From positions 2,172,501 to 2,236,500 of the forward strand of contig NC_087083.1 of the NCBI RefSeq assembly GCF_026151205.1: 64,000 nucleotides of DNA. The letters are read 5' to 3'. Shown in pieces: positions 51,301 through 62,800 of this stretch; positions within the stretch are counted from its first letter, which is position 1; the number at the start of each line of letters is the position of its first letter. The notes beneath the pieces are model-generated. The model was not told the origin of the DNA. It saw only the letters and a list, made by a program, of their open reading frames with translations, and made no database searches. This stretch comes from Bolinopsis microptera. Its lineage: Eukaryota; Ctenophora; Tentaculata; Lobata; Bolinopsidae. The position numbers and the translations under genes are program-made.

Positions 51301-54300
51301 TTGGTTTTATACCATCATCAATTAACTGACTAATTGGTCCGTGGGCAAAAAGTCCATCCAATCTGCCAAATTTGTGTTCAGAAAATTTCATATTTGAAAA
51401 TGGGACAGAATTTTGAAAATACAACTTTTTGTTTTGTTAAGCTTTCTGCTGTGGGCTTCCTCTGACTTCAATCAGACTTCCAGCACCTCAATCGTGTCAT
51501 TTGCCATCTATAGTTGACTTACTAATAGGTTGCGGGTGAAAAAATCAGTCAAAACTGTAAAATTTCGGTCCTGGAAATTTCATCTTCAAAAACTGAAAGT
51601 GGGACAGAGATTGGGGACAATATGATTTTGCAAATTTATTCGGAATTTTGACTCCCAGTACCCCAATTCGGTTTCATACCCTCATCAATTAACTGACTAA
51701 TTGGTCCATGGGCAAAAAGTCCATCCAATCTGCCTAATTTGTGTTCAGAAAATTTCATATTTGAAAATGGGACAGAATTTTGAAAATACAACTTTTTGTT
51801 TTGTTAACCTTTCTGCTGTGGGCTATTTCCGACCTCAATCAGACTTCCAGCACCTCAATCGTGTCATTTGTTATCTATAGTTGACCTACTAATTGGTTGC
51901 GGGTGAAAAAATCAGTCAAAACTGTAAAATTTCGGTCCTGGAAATTTCATCTTCAAAAACTGAAAATGGGACAGAGATTGGGGATAATATGATTTTGCAA
52001 ATTTATTCGGAGTTTTGACTCCCAGTACCCCAATTTGGTTTTATACCATCATCAATTAACTGACTAATTGGTCCGTGGGCAAAAAGTCCATCCAATCTGC
52101 CAAATTTGTGTTCAGAAAATTTCATATTTGAAAATGGGACAGAATTTTGAAAATACAACTTTTTGTTTTGTTAAGCTTTCTGCTGTGGGCTTCCTCTGAC
52201 TTCAATCAGACTTCCAGCACCTCAATCGTGTCATTTGCCATCTATAGTTGACCTACTAATTGGTTGCGGGTGAAAAAATCAGTCAAAACTGTAAAATTTC
52301 GGTCCTGGAAATTTCATCTTCAAAAACTGAAAATGGGAACGAGATTGGGGATAATATGATTTTGCAAATTTATTCGGAATTTTGACTCCCAGTACCCCAA
52401 TTTGGTTTTATACCATCATCAATTAACTGACTAATTGGTCCGTGGGCAAAAAGTCCATCCAATCTGCCAAATTTGTGTTCAGAAAATTTCATATTTGAAA
52501 ATGGGACAGAATTTTGAAAATACAACTTTTTGTTTTGTTAAGCTTTCTGCTGTGGGCTTCCTCTGACTTCAATCAGACTTCCAGCACCTCAATCGTGTCA
52601 TTTGCCATCTATAGTTGACTTACTAATAGGTTGCGGGTGAAAAAATCAGTCAAAACTGTAAAATTTCGGTCCTGGAAATTTCATCTTCAAAAACTGAAAG
52701 TGGGACAGAGATTGGGGACAATATGATTTTGCAAATTTATTCGGAATTTTGACTCCCAGTACCCCAATTCGGTTTCATACCCTCATCAATTAACTGACTA
52801 ATTGGTCCATGGGCAAAAAGTCCATCCAATCTGCCTAATTTGTGTTCAGAAAATTTCATATTTGAAAATGGGACAGAATTTTGAAAATACAACTTTTTGT
52901 TTTGTTAAGCTTTTTGCTGTGGGCTATTTCCGACCTCAATCAGACTTCCAGCACCTCAATCGTGTCATTTGTTATCTATAGTTGACCTACTAATTGGTTG
53001 CGGGTGAAAAAATCAGTCAAAACTGTAAAATTTCGGTCCTGGAAATTTCATCTTCAAAAACTGAAAATGGGACAGAGATTGGGGATAATATGATTTTGCA
53101 AATTTATTCGGAATTTTGACTCCCAGTACCCCAATTTGGTTTTATACCATCATCAATTAACTGACTAATTGGTCCGTGGGCAAAAAGTCCATCCAATCTG
53201 CCAAATTTGTGTTCAGAAAATTTCATATTTGAAAATGGGACAGAATTTTGAAAATACAACTTTTTGTTTTGTTAAGCTTTCTGCTGTGGGCTATTTCCGA
53301 CCTCAATCAGACTTCCAGCACCTTAATCGTGTCATTTGTTATCTTATAGTTGACCTACTAATTGGTTGCGGGTGAAAAAATCAGTCGAAACTGTAAAATT
53401 TCGGTCCTGGAAATTTCATCTTCAAAAACTGAAAATGGGACAGAGATTGGGGACAATATGATTTTGCAAATTTATTCGGAATTTTGACTCCCAGTACCCC
53501 AATTTGGTTTTCTACCATCATCAATTAACTGACTAATTGGTCCGTGGGCAAAAAGTCCATCCAATCTGCCAAATTTGTATTCAGAAAATTTCATATTTGA
53601 AAATGGGACAGAATTTTGAAAATACAACTTTTTGTTTTGTTAACCTTTCTGCTGTGGACTTCCTCTGACTTCAATCAGACTTCCAGCACCTCAATCGTGT
53701 AATTTGCCATCTATAGTTGACTTACTAATAGGTTGCAGGTGAAAAAATCAGTCGAAACTGTAAAATTTCGGTCCTGGAAATTTCATCTTCAAAAACTGAA
53801 AGTGGGACAGAGATTGGGGACAATATGATTTTGCAAATTTATTCGGAATTTTGACTCCCAGTACCCCAATTTGGTTTTATACCATCATCAATTAACTGAC
53901 TAATTGGTCCGTGGGCAAAAAGTCTATCCAATCTGCCAAATTTGTGTTCTTAAAATTTCATATTTGAAAATGGGACAGAATTTTGAAAATACAACTTTTT
54001 GTTTTGTTAAGCTTTCTGCTGTGGGCTTCCTCTGACTTCAATCAGACTTCCAGCTCCTCAATCGTGTTATTTGCCATCTATAGTTGACTTATTAATTGGT
54101 TACGGGTGAAAAAATCAGTCAAAACTGTAAAATTTCGGTCCTCGAAATTTCATTTTCAAAAACTGAAAATTGGACAGAGATTGGGGACAATATGATTTTG
54201 CAAATTTATCCGGAATTTTGACTCCCAGTACCCCAATTTGGTTTTATACCATCATCAATTAACTGACTAATTGGTCTGTGGGTAAAAAGTCCATCCAATT

Positions 54301-57300
54301 TGCCAAATCTGTGTTCAGAACGCCAAGGCGTTTGACAAAGTGGATCTCAACATTCTTCTAGCTAAAGCCAAACGCTACGGTATCACGGGCAAAACTCTAC
54401 AGTGGCTTGCTGAGTTTTTAAAGAATCGCCTGCAGACAGTGGTCGTCGAAGGAGAAAAGTCGTCCTTCCAGATTGTGATAAGTGGTGTCCCACAGGGAAC
54501 TGTGTTAGGTCCAATCTTGTTTATTCTGTATATAGATGACCAACTGGACACGTTATTAACTGCTCTTGGAAAGGTCTTTGCTGATGACACGAAGCTTATA
54601 AGCAAAATTACTGATTTAGTAGCAAGGTGTTTGCTTCAAGAAGATCTGTTTAATGTCATCAAATGGGCCCTGCAAAATAACATGCAGCTAAACGAAACCA
54701 AATTTGAAGTTATCAACTACAAGCTGAATAAATCCCTGCTATTGAGAGAACTCCCCTTCTCCAACGAAGACTACAGCTATAGCTCAACAAACGGGGAAAT
54801 TATCGAACCAACGCAAACAGTCAAAGACCTTGGAGTACTCCTCTCAAATGACTGCTCATGGACGCCCCATATCCATCAGATGCTGAAAACTGCTAAGAAA
54901 ATGGCATCGTGGGTCTTCAGTGTCTTCAGTGACAGATCACCTTTCCTGATGCTCACCCTTTTCAAAACAATGGTGAGGAGCAGGCTAGAATGCTGTTGCC
55001 CGGTCTGGAACCCCAGCAAAATCACCGATATAGAGGCAATCGAAAATGTTCAGAGGAACTACACTCGCCGTATCTTAGGTTGTCAGCAATTGGACTATTG
55101 GGACCGTCTTAAGAAGCTGGACCTGCTCTCCCTGCAGAGGCGGAGAGAGCGATACATCCTGATCCATACATGGAAGATGGCAAACGACCTTGCTCCAAAT
55201 GACATCAACATGGTATTCAAGGAAAACGCTCGACATGGCATAAAAGCCATAGTCCCACCACTGAACAACAAATCGCAACGATCAGTCGCCACTCATTACG
55301 AAAATTCCTTTCGAGTGAATGCAGCGAGACTATGGAACCTCCTCCCACGACAAGTGAACAGTTTAACTGCTCTAGGACCCTTCAAGATATCACTTGCTCG
55401 ATTTTTGGAGACGTTTCCCGATACCCCGCCAACCAAAGGATACACCGCCATCACCAACAACTCACTCCTGGAATGAAATCTACAGAAAGATCTGAACCAG
55501 GAATGAATGGAGGACGTACTAGTTACTGTTGTCCAGAAGCAATCCCTGCCAAACCAACCTAAAGTACCTAAAGTAAGTATATTTGAAAATGGGACAGAAT
55601 TTTGAAAATACAACTTTTTGTTTTGTTAAGCTTTCTGCTGTGGGCTTCCTCCGACTTCAATCAGACTTCCAGCACCTCAATCGTGTCATTTGCCATCTAT
55701 ATAGTTGACTTACTAATTGGTTGCGGGTGAAAAAATCAGTCAAAACTGTAAAATTTCGGTCCTGGAATTTTCATCTTCAAAAACTGAAAATGGGACAGAA
55801 ATTGGGGACAATATGATTTTGCAAATTTATTCGGAATTTTAACTCCCAGTACCTCAATTTGGTTTTAAACCATCATCAATTAACTGACTAATTGGTCCAT
55901 GGGCAAAAAGTCCATCCAATCTGCCAAATTTGTGTTCAGAAAATTTCATATTTGAAAATGGGACAGAATTTTGAAAATACAACTTTTCGTTTTGTTAAGC
56001 TTTCTGCTGTTGGCTATCTCCGACCGAAATCAGACTCGCAGCACCTCAATCATGTCATTTGCAATCTATAGTTGACTAACTAATTGGTTGCGGGTGATAA
56101 AATCAGTCAAAACTGTAAAATTTCGGTCCTAGAAATTTCATCTTCAAAAACTGAAAATGGGACAGAGATTGGGACAATATGATTTTGCAATTTTATTCGG
56201 GATTTTGACTCCCAGTACCTCAATTCGGTTTCATACCATCATCAATTTACTGACTCTTTGGTCTGTGGGCAAAAATTCCATCCAATCTGCCAAATTTGTG
56301 TTTTCAGATTTTCATACTTGAAAATGGAACAGAAATTAGAAAATACGAATTTTTGTTTTGTTAAAGTGTTAAGCTATCTGAAAACAATTTCTCTAGCATC
56401 AGTCCAAATTCTATCGAATCATGCCTCTAACAGTAACAGCCTCTTATTCTTATGAGCTTCAAGTGCCTGGTATGATCTTTGTGCTTTGGCTAGCCTGGTA
56501 TTTGTAATTAATAAACATTTTAGGATGTCCATGAATTTAGTTACATATGTAATTGTAATTCGAAGACCAAAAGGTTAGGTTTCCCACTTACTCTATAAAA
56601 GTATACCTTAATTCCCAAAAATTTGGGTGACAAAAAATTTGAGCGGGCCTCTCGCCCAAATTTTTTGCAGACCAAATAAATTGCATAAATCTTTTCCGTC
56701 TGCTAAATTTTTTGCTAACCAAACTTTTGGCATTTAGCCTGTGGCCCTGAGATCTATAGAAAGATGGCTTTTTCTTCATATCCAAGTGAAATAATATTTG
56801 AAATTTTAGTTTTCTAATCTGTCATTCATGGCTTAACCAAGTGAATCGACAGATTTCACTAAAAATGAACGATTTTTAGTGGAAAATCGTTCATTTTTCG
56901 AAGAATTTGTGCCCAAATTTTTGGTCGCCCAAATGAGTTCAAATTTTCTGCCCAAATTTTTCGGGCTCAAATAAATTGTGCTCAATATAATGGCACACAA
57001 ATTTTTGGGAACTAAGGTATATCACATTTTAATTAATACTTACAGTCGAATAGTGAGGATTGTTGACAGGAGAAATGTATTCTGTTGATGTCATTGAAAG
57101 TGTCTTTGTAGGAAACAGATACGCAAGTATCCTCGTTAACCTGAAATATTTTTAGGAGGACTGTCACAAACTTGAGAAATTTGTTAGTATTTGCTACATG
57201 TTGCACAATATCTGATATGATCCCTTTTGCCGGCTGTTAAAAGGCCATCGCGCAAAAAATAAATGTTGTAAAAACTAACAATGTATTCTATTTTCATGAT

Positions 57301-59864
57301 TAGAGTACAGAATAAAGATTGTATTTGTAGGAATAGGTTAAAACTATATAACCGGGTGTAAAACTTACAGCCGAAAAAAAAAGAAGAAAAAAAAGGAACT
57401 GAAAACTAACCTTGCATTCCGCAAGAGGGCAGGATTCCACGATCACCGTGCCTCCTCCAACCAGTTTAACATACCTCGTCCTACCCCCACTGGTTTCTTT
57501 GTAACAGGAATCGTAACAAATCAAACCGCCCGGGTTCTGCTCGGCTGTGGGAAATATTACAAATATTCATGTGTGTGACGTATGATCGTCCATTAAGATC
57601 AGGAGCGTCTAAAATCCGGATTATTTATGAGTCGCATTGTTGAAATGTTTTTTTGGGTAAATTTCTATTGATCCCGTTTGATGCGACAAGGCCAGGAAAA
57701 GGTTTTTTCCTTGTCGCATCAAACGGGATCAATAGAAATTTACCCAAGAAAACATTAAAAAAGGAGCGTGTTCATTATACTTAACTAATAATTAAAGTTT
57801 GATCTCAGATGAATAAGAAGGACTATAATTAATAATTAATAAAGGATTGAGAACGATCAAAATAAGATAAATAACTGCAAACACTTGGGCTTACTATAAA
57901 GATAAGGTAGTTATAATTAAATAAGTTATAATTAAATAAGTTATAATTAAATAAGTTATAATTAAATAAGTTATAATTAAACAAGTTATAATTAAACAAG
58001 TTACAATTAAATAAGTTATAATTAAATAAGCTATAATTAAATAAATTATAATTAAATAAGTTATAATTAAATAAGTTATAATACTAATAGGGCTAGACTC
58101 TTCATTACAGTTCACGTACCAGCTTCGTTACTATTCACACAGGTGTTAGGAAGGGCAAGCGTCTTGAAAGTGGCTGTGCAAGTCAATATCAAGTGTGTGA
58201 ACTCGGTCTTAACCACGGTGTGATCTGTAACATACTTTATTATAACTAATTAATTAATTAAAGTACGCTCATTAAATAACTAATTAATTAATTTAAGTAT
58301 TAGCTAATTAGGTTCTACTTATATATTAGTATTACTCGGTCTTAACCACGGTGTGATCTGTAACATACGGATAACAGTTTTACAATTATGGGTAAATTAT
58401 AACTCTGCAACTTTACAATTTATGAGAAAGATTAGGGGTCGTTTACATATCACGTAATCAATTTAGTAATAATCACCGTCGTCAATACACTGCAGGATAA
58501 TTTGATCCCCGGCGACAACTCTATTTCCAGCGTCCAACAAGGAATTTGTTTCAACCATCTCGTAGTAAGACTGCACTGTAGCAGGGATCTCACACACATC
58601 TGTGAAAGAGAGAGAGACTTAAAGTTAAGGGGAAAATCAAAACCAATTTAGTGATTATAATTACATCTCTAATTATTTTGAGATGGACGTTACAAAGGGT
58701 TCTGATTTTAAGAAGAAATGGTCGAGGGGGTTGAGTTTGGATTGATATGTAACAAAATGTATGCGGCAGGAAATACTATAAAGTACAATATTATGTATAA
58801 TGAACACCTCCGCTGTGCGGGGGGGGGGGGGGGGGGGGGGGGGGGGGTGGGGCACAATCTTAGGGGGGCGTACTATAACGTACAATAGGCTAACGTGTCC
58901 GCAAGCAATAAAAAGTACAATATTATGTATAATGAACAACTCCAGATGAGTCCATGCTGTACCACGTGGGACACCACGTGGTTTGTGACGTCACAAGATG
59001 ACCCACCTACACATAGATCCACACTATTGCTGCCAGTATCAGTGGTATTCTTATCTCCCGGGCATGGTGTGCAATCTACATTAGCTTTCGTGTCGGAGTA
59101 AGTGTTCAGTGGACATATCAGGCACTGCTGGATGCTGGTGTCCGCGTATAACCTGGGGTTAATACCACGTGTTAGAGAGGTGAGATAGCATGCTCCTTCA
59201 TAATATTTTGCATCATTTCTCAAAAAAGTCACACTTTCTGAGGTACACCATGCAGATTCTATATGCTATCGTTGGCAACCCAGGTCCAACCTCTCTCTAG
59301 AATGGAGCTGTGAAACTAGAGTAATGTGAGATATTGAAAGTAAACTTACCCTGCTAGAATGGAGCTGTGAAACTAGAGTAATGTGAGATATTGAAAGTAA
59401 ACTTACCCTGCTAGAATGGAGCTGTGAAACTAGAGTAATGTGAGATATTGAAAGTAAACTTACCCCGCTAGAATGAAGCTGTAAAACTAGAGTAATGTGA
59501 GATATTGAAAGTAAACTTACCCTGCTAGAATGGAGCTGTGAAACTAGAGTAATGTGAGATATTGAAAGTAAACTTACCCTGCTAGAATGGAGCTGTGAAA
59601 CTAGAGTAATGTGAGATATTGAAAGTAAACTTACCCCGCTAGAATGAAGCTGTAAAACTAGAGTAATGTGAGATATTGAAAGTAAACTTACCCCGCATAA
59701 CACTCCTGGCAGGTAGTATCTATGTTGGGAACCTGCCCCGGGTCACACCCTTTACTCGACACATCCTCCACATCTGCGTTTTCGAAATCACTCTCGTCGA
59801 ACTGTGAGCTGATTGACACGAGGAGGGCCACGAGGACGAACCAATAGTTTAGTTGCTTTTGCAT
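45359..59864 (-). CDS. secreted cysteine-rich, probably GPI-anchored protein, 8 exons, 319 residues
   Basis: Exons in transcript order: 59864-59692, 59152-59007, 58599-58477, 58224-58120, 57544-57411, 57140-57044, 45793-45720, 45466-45359. All junctions are GT-AG, phases match, and the total is 960 nt. Residues 1 to about 20 (MQKQLNYWFVLVALLVSISS) form a signal peptide. Residues about 40-106 form a GCC2/GCC3 (ephrin-receptor-like) cysteine module: CDPGQ...CQECYAGLYAD, CLICPLNTYSDTK, CTPCPGDKNTT. Later exons each carry Cys pairs (LILTCTATF, CYDSCYKETSGG, CPLAECK, CVSVSYKDTFNDINRIHFSC, CKVQRCKTE), and the C-terminus GLPVTLLILVSSTLLNLF is a hydrophobic tail like a GPI-attachment signal after a Ser-rich stretch. 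Intron 6 is 11.25 kb and holds the satellite. I do not recognise an orthologue. The reconstruction is mine, from splice signals and phase. A TTTATT (AATAAA on minus) overlaps the stop region. Confidence 0.75.
46030..56405. repeat. ~367-bp satellite array, about 25 units, intronic
   Basis: A unit of about 367 bp recurs from about 46.03 to 56.40 kb. It is recognisable by GGGCAAAAAGTCCATCCAAT, TTTGAAAATGGGACAGAATT, AATACAACTTTTTGTTTTGT, CTTCCAGCACCTCAATCGTG and GTAAAATTTCGGTCCTGGAA. Landmarks at 46572 and 54280 are 21 units apart. Neighbouring units alternate between TTGGTTTTATACCATC and TCGGTTTCATACCCTC types. Shared rare variants 1,469 bp apart show four-unit block duplications. The outermost units are more diverged and share an edge form (GTTAAGCTATCTGA..CAATTTCTCTAGCA). 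The array lies inside intron 6 of the minus-strand secreted-protein gene and is non-coding. Confidence 0.95.
54321..55577 (+). mobile_element. 5'-truncated LINE inserted into the satellite
   Basis: The insertion begins in the RT motif A region (AKAFDKVDLN) and continues with GVPQGTVLGPILFILYIDDQ, VFADDTKLISK, QTVKDLGVLLSNDCSWTPHI, RSRLECCCPVWNPSK and a C-terminal VNAARLWNLLPRQV, to a stop at 55476. About 100 bp of 3' sequence ends in TAAAGTACCTAAAGTAAG. The frame is intact for 385 codons. Satellite sequence stops at TGTGTTCAGAA and resumes at ATATTTGAAAATGGG, so 6-7 bp of the unit are missing: a small target-site deletion. CR1-like by motif style. It differs from the LINE at 20016. Confidence 0.85.
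56605..57017. mobile_element. ~413-bp MITE with 23-bp inverted ends
   Basis: The left end (TATACCTTAATTCCCAAAAA) and the right end (inverse TATACCTTAGTTCCCAAAAA) differ at one position over the first 20 bases and continue as AATTTG. TA borders suggest a TA-target (Tc1/mariner-like) insertion. The interior is rich in CCCAAATTTTTTG and its complement, so it can fold extensively. The right end is 27 bp from exon 6 of the minus-strand gene. Confidence 0.6.
57609..57761 (-). mobile_element. ~153-bp foldback MITE, copy 2
   Basis: Flanked by an exact 8-bp duplication AGGAGCGT (57601-57608 and 57762-57769). Inside, 48-bp arms (57644-57691 and the inverse at 57709-57756) with one mismatch contain TTGATCCCGTTTGATGCGAC. 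This gives a near-perfect hairpin. The segment CTAAAATCCGGATTATTTATGA at its left matches the right side of the copy at 28228-28383, which is in opposite orientation. Confidence 0.85.
57894..58082. repeat. 15-bp AT-rich minisatellite
   Basis: About twelve copies of ATAAGTTATAATTAA with few variants, in the intron before exon 5 of the minus-strand gene, ending about 38 bp from the exon 4 donor. Confidence 0.85.
58200..58371 (-). repeat. duplicated exon 4 acceptor of the minus-strand gene
   Basis: A segment of about 35 bp (ACTCGGTCTTAACCACGGTG plus TGATCTGTAACATAC on the plus strand) occurs at exon 4 and again 133 bp upstream in transcript terms. Exon-like starts are at 58224 (used, in phase) and 58357. 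The copy contains the acceptor and the first 24 or so exon bases. Confidence 0.85.
58781..58940. repeat. duplicated ~30-bp segment around a poly-G tract
   Basis: AAAGTACAATATTATGTATA followed by ATGAACAMCTCC occurs at 58781 and 58911, separated by a run of about 30 G (58819-58847). It lies in the intron after exon 2 of the minus-strand gene. G-run length may be unreliable in the assembly. Confidence 0.7.
59278..59696 (-). repeat. 57-bp minisatellite carrying the exon 1 donor, 7 copies
   Basis: Plus-strand landmarks TAAACTTACCC lie at 59341, 59398, 59455, 59512, 59569, 59626 and 59683, an exact 57-bp period. On the minus strand each unit contains GC(G/A)GGGTAAGTTTAC, that is the strong donor GTAAGT in its exon-like context. 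The copy nearest the coding exon (59691) is the working donor by phase. The other six are downstream in the intron. Read-through past the real donor hits TAA at once. There are two unit subtypes (GGAGCTGTGAAAC and GAAGCTGTAAAAC). Confidence 0.93.
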
Positions 59865-62800
59865 CTTTGTGGGCAGGTGTTTATGTTTTCTTGGAGATCA
59901 CAGCAATTGATCTTAGTTGAGGGTGTTTATAAGCGTTTATATCTGGACTAGAATTAATCGGTTTAAAAATGCGTTGGATTGTTTAATTATTAAATTAATT
60001 GCTTATGAAATAGTGGCGTTGGATTTTTTAGTCTAAATTTGAACAGCAACGTATTTATTTAACAAACATGGGTGAACAAAAACTCAGTTAAACGATCAAA
60101 CTCTAAAATCTTATCGGAAGGAAAACTTTACTTATGCAAACAAAATTAAAAGTAGAACGGTAAAAATGACAAACAAAACCTAATTAACAGTACTAATACG
60201 ATGCTCGTGCAATCAACTTCGTGCAATGATTGCGTTCTGCAGTTGTAGTAAAGTGAGTATACCTTACAGAAGCTACAACAAGCGAGATTATGAAAGTTCT
60301 AATACATAATAGGTTGCTTGTGACCAAATGTACTTCCTTGCTGAAAATAACAGGTGAACATGGTTTCCAATACAGATCTAGGGTACAGTAAAAGATGCCT
60401 AACACAACTGTGTTTTGCTCTAGAAACACACTCTTTTATAAATTTTACCGGCGTATCCTATAAAATCACCTAATTTGTTCAAATTTAGGGAGGGGCACCA
60501 AAAGGGGAGGGGCGCCAACAGGGGGTCGCATTTTCGGCGGGGGGGGGGGGGGGGGCACCAACAGGCAACGTTAATATTAACGCCAATGAATAGTCAATAA
60601 CAGTGGTCACATAGCACCTGCACAATAACCTGTCCTTTAATATTGGAGACAATGGTAAAGTTTGGAAGTACATTACATTGTTGGCTAGAAGTAGAACAAT
60701 AAATTATTAACTGTCAACGAATCACCGCCTGTTAATGTTATTATGGGGGGTTGGCCTTATCGTAATTAAGATTGCTAATACCATGCTAAAGGATGAAAAT
60801 TACTGTACTAAAACTAAAGGCACCCTGCTGAAAAGTTATAAACTGACGGCTCTTAAAGCTTTAAAGCAAAATATTTGCATCAATGAAGAAACAAAGGTCA
60901 AAGAAAACAAAAGTCATCAAGTCTGAGCCAATGATCGAGCGATATCGAGTGTACTGCTAAATAGATTATACATATCACAGTTAGAGTAAACAACCTCTCT
61001 AGGAACTAGAAAACTATAAGATACGTCACTGAGAACTATTTGGTAGGAAGTAAAACTTCACTGTCACTGACTAGTATTCAGAGGCAGTGCAGAAACCTTC
61101 AAAATTAGAATTTGTGACGTTACGTAAGCAAACTTACTAATTTTCGTAATTCCTACTAATACGTTATTTGGAAGGTAATTTAAAAAGCTGAAATAACGGG
61201 AGGCCAGCTTAAATTAGGGCCCCCTAATATAACTATAAGGGCTAAAAGTTCAGTAAACTATACTTTTGGAGAGAGTAGGAGAAACTTTCACTCTAAGTTT
61301 AAAAGTTATTTATGTATTTATTGAGCTGAACTGCCATGAAGCACTATTTGATAAGAAAGCATGAAAAGTCAATTTAAAGGTACACGCACTAAATTCCAAC
61401 TAGAACTCAATTCCAACGGTGCACTTAATTCCAACTAGCACTTAATTCCAACGGTGCACTTAATTCAAACTAGCACTCAATTCCGATACTAATTAGGAGA
61501 AAGTGCGTACGGAATTCTGACAGTGCACGGAATCCCAAAGCAGCGAACGTTATCCGGACTCAATACCTGTAACCTGACTATTTGACCGACTAGACACTGC
61601 AGCTTTTATTTTCAAATTCTGTTTGAGCTTGCGAGGTTCAGTTTCTGCAATCTTCGTGGGAGTGGGTATGGGGTAGGAGAGGGTGAAACTAGCTGTTAGT
61701 GTTGGCCGAAGGTAATGACTGGTCAGATCACAGCACTTGAAACCGGGCATGGTTGCATAAAACAACACGCATCAAGTCGATTAAAGAGCATCTCTGATTC
61801 ACATTACCTTTCATAGTCTACCATCAGACATCAGTTGTATCGGGGAAGTATATGTCCCGGAGTCGAAATTGCGTGCGCTACCTGCGAATCCCTAACGCAC
61901 AGAATTCTTTAATTAGGAATTTCAGCTGTCGGAATTCCGTAAGAGAACCAAATTTTAACCGTCAGTCTAACTTTTCGAAGTTCAGAAAAAAATCGTTCGG
62001 CACAGTAATTGAAAGAGCCCTGAAATTAAAAGACATTTATGTGATTAACTCACTATGCTCACTTTAATTTTGATGAGTTACAGAGAAGGAAAACTGTCAT
62101 TATATGCGCATTTATTGTGACTTTTATCTGGCCGAATATACTAATAAAGAAAAACAAGCTTGATTCATTCATGATTTATGAAATCATGATTTATGAAATC
62201 ATGTTTTTACAACTGTTCGTGCTTATTGAATTGCTCAATGATATTGTCTTTGGAACAACACTCAAAAAATATCATTACCATGCTAATCCTGCAACTATGA
62301 AATTGCAAATGACATGGACAAGATGGGTAGATGGCCCAGCTTTACAATTATTACAATTATCTGTGTAAGCTAATTACAAAAACAAATAGTGATATATTCC
62401 TTATTGATTACCTTATGATATTTATAATTAATTGTAGCTGTAATCTTCAAAATAACAGGACTAGGAGGATTCTACTCCAAGTGTAGTACCACTATTTCTC
62501 CAGTTCCACAGCTAGATATGCGATCACTCTACAGTTTCACAAGATTGAAACTGTTGCAACGTGTTTTCATACAGTACTAATACTACTTGCATTATCATAC
62601 TGAGCTGAGCGCGTGTTTTATCGGAATTTGACCGTTATAACTTGACCTTGCGTGGACAGTAGCTTTAAACTTAAGGTTGGAGCATGCCAACAATGCACAA
62701 TTGATCAACTAACTATTTAGTTAATACTTTTAGCATGGCATCTTATTCCGAATGTTTGTACTTATATTAGAAGGAAAGTTTTAAATAATATCGGGTTGTC

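Noticed and set aside
46030-56405. CRISPR-like regular repeat array
   Set aside because: Units of about 367 bp repeat over their whole length with no unique spacers, and the context is a eukaryotic intron. This is a satellite.
58819-58847. Long poly-G as a G-quadruplex regulatory element
   Set aside because: A homopolymer of this kind is a common sequencing or assembly weak point. It has no conserved context apart from lying between duplicated flanks.
58895-59101. Plus-strand 68-codon frame
   Set aside because: It is antisense to exon 2 of the minus-strand gene, which has matched splice sites and a clear cysteine module.
59266-59703. 145-codon minus-strand frame with 19-residue repeats (SLLSISHITLVSQLHS)
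   Set aside because: The 57-bp unit is a multiple of three, so the frame stays open. The real coding exon here uses another frame and ends at the donor at 59692.
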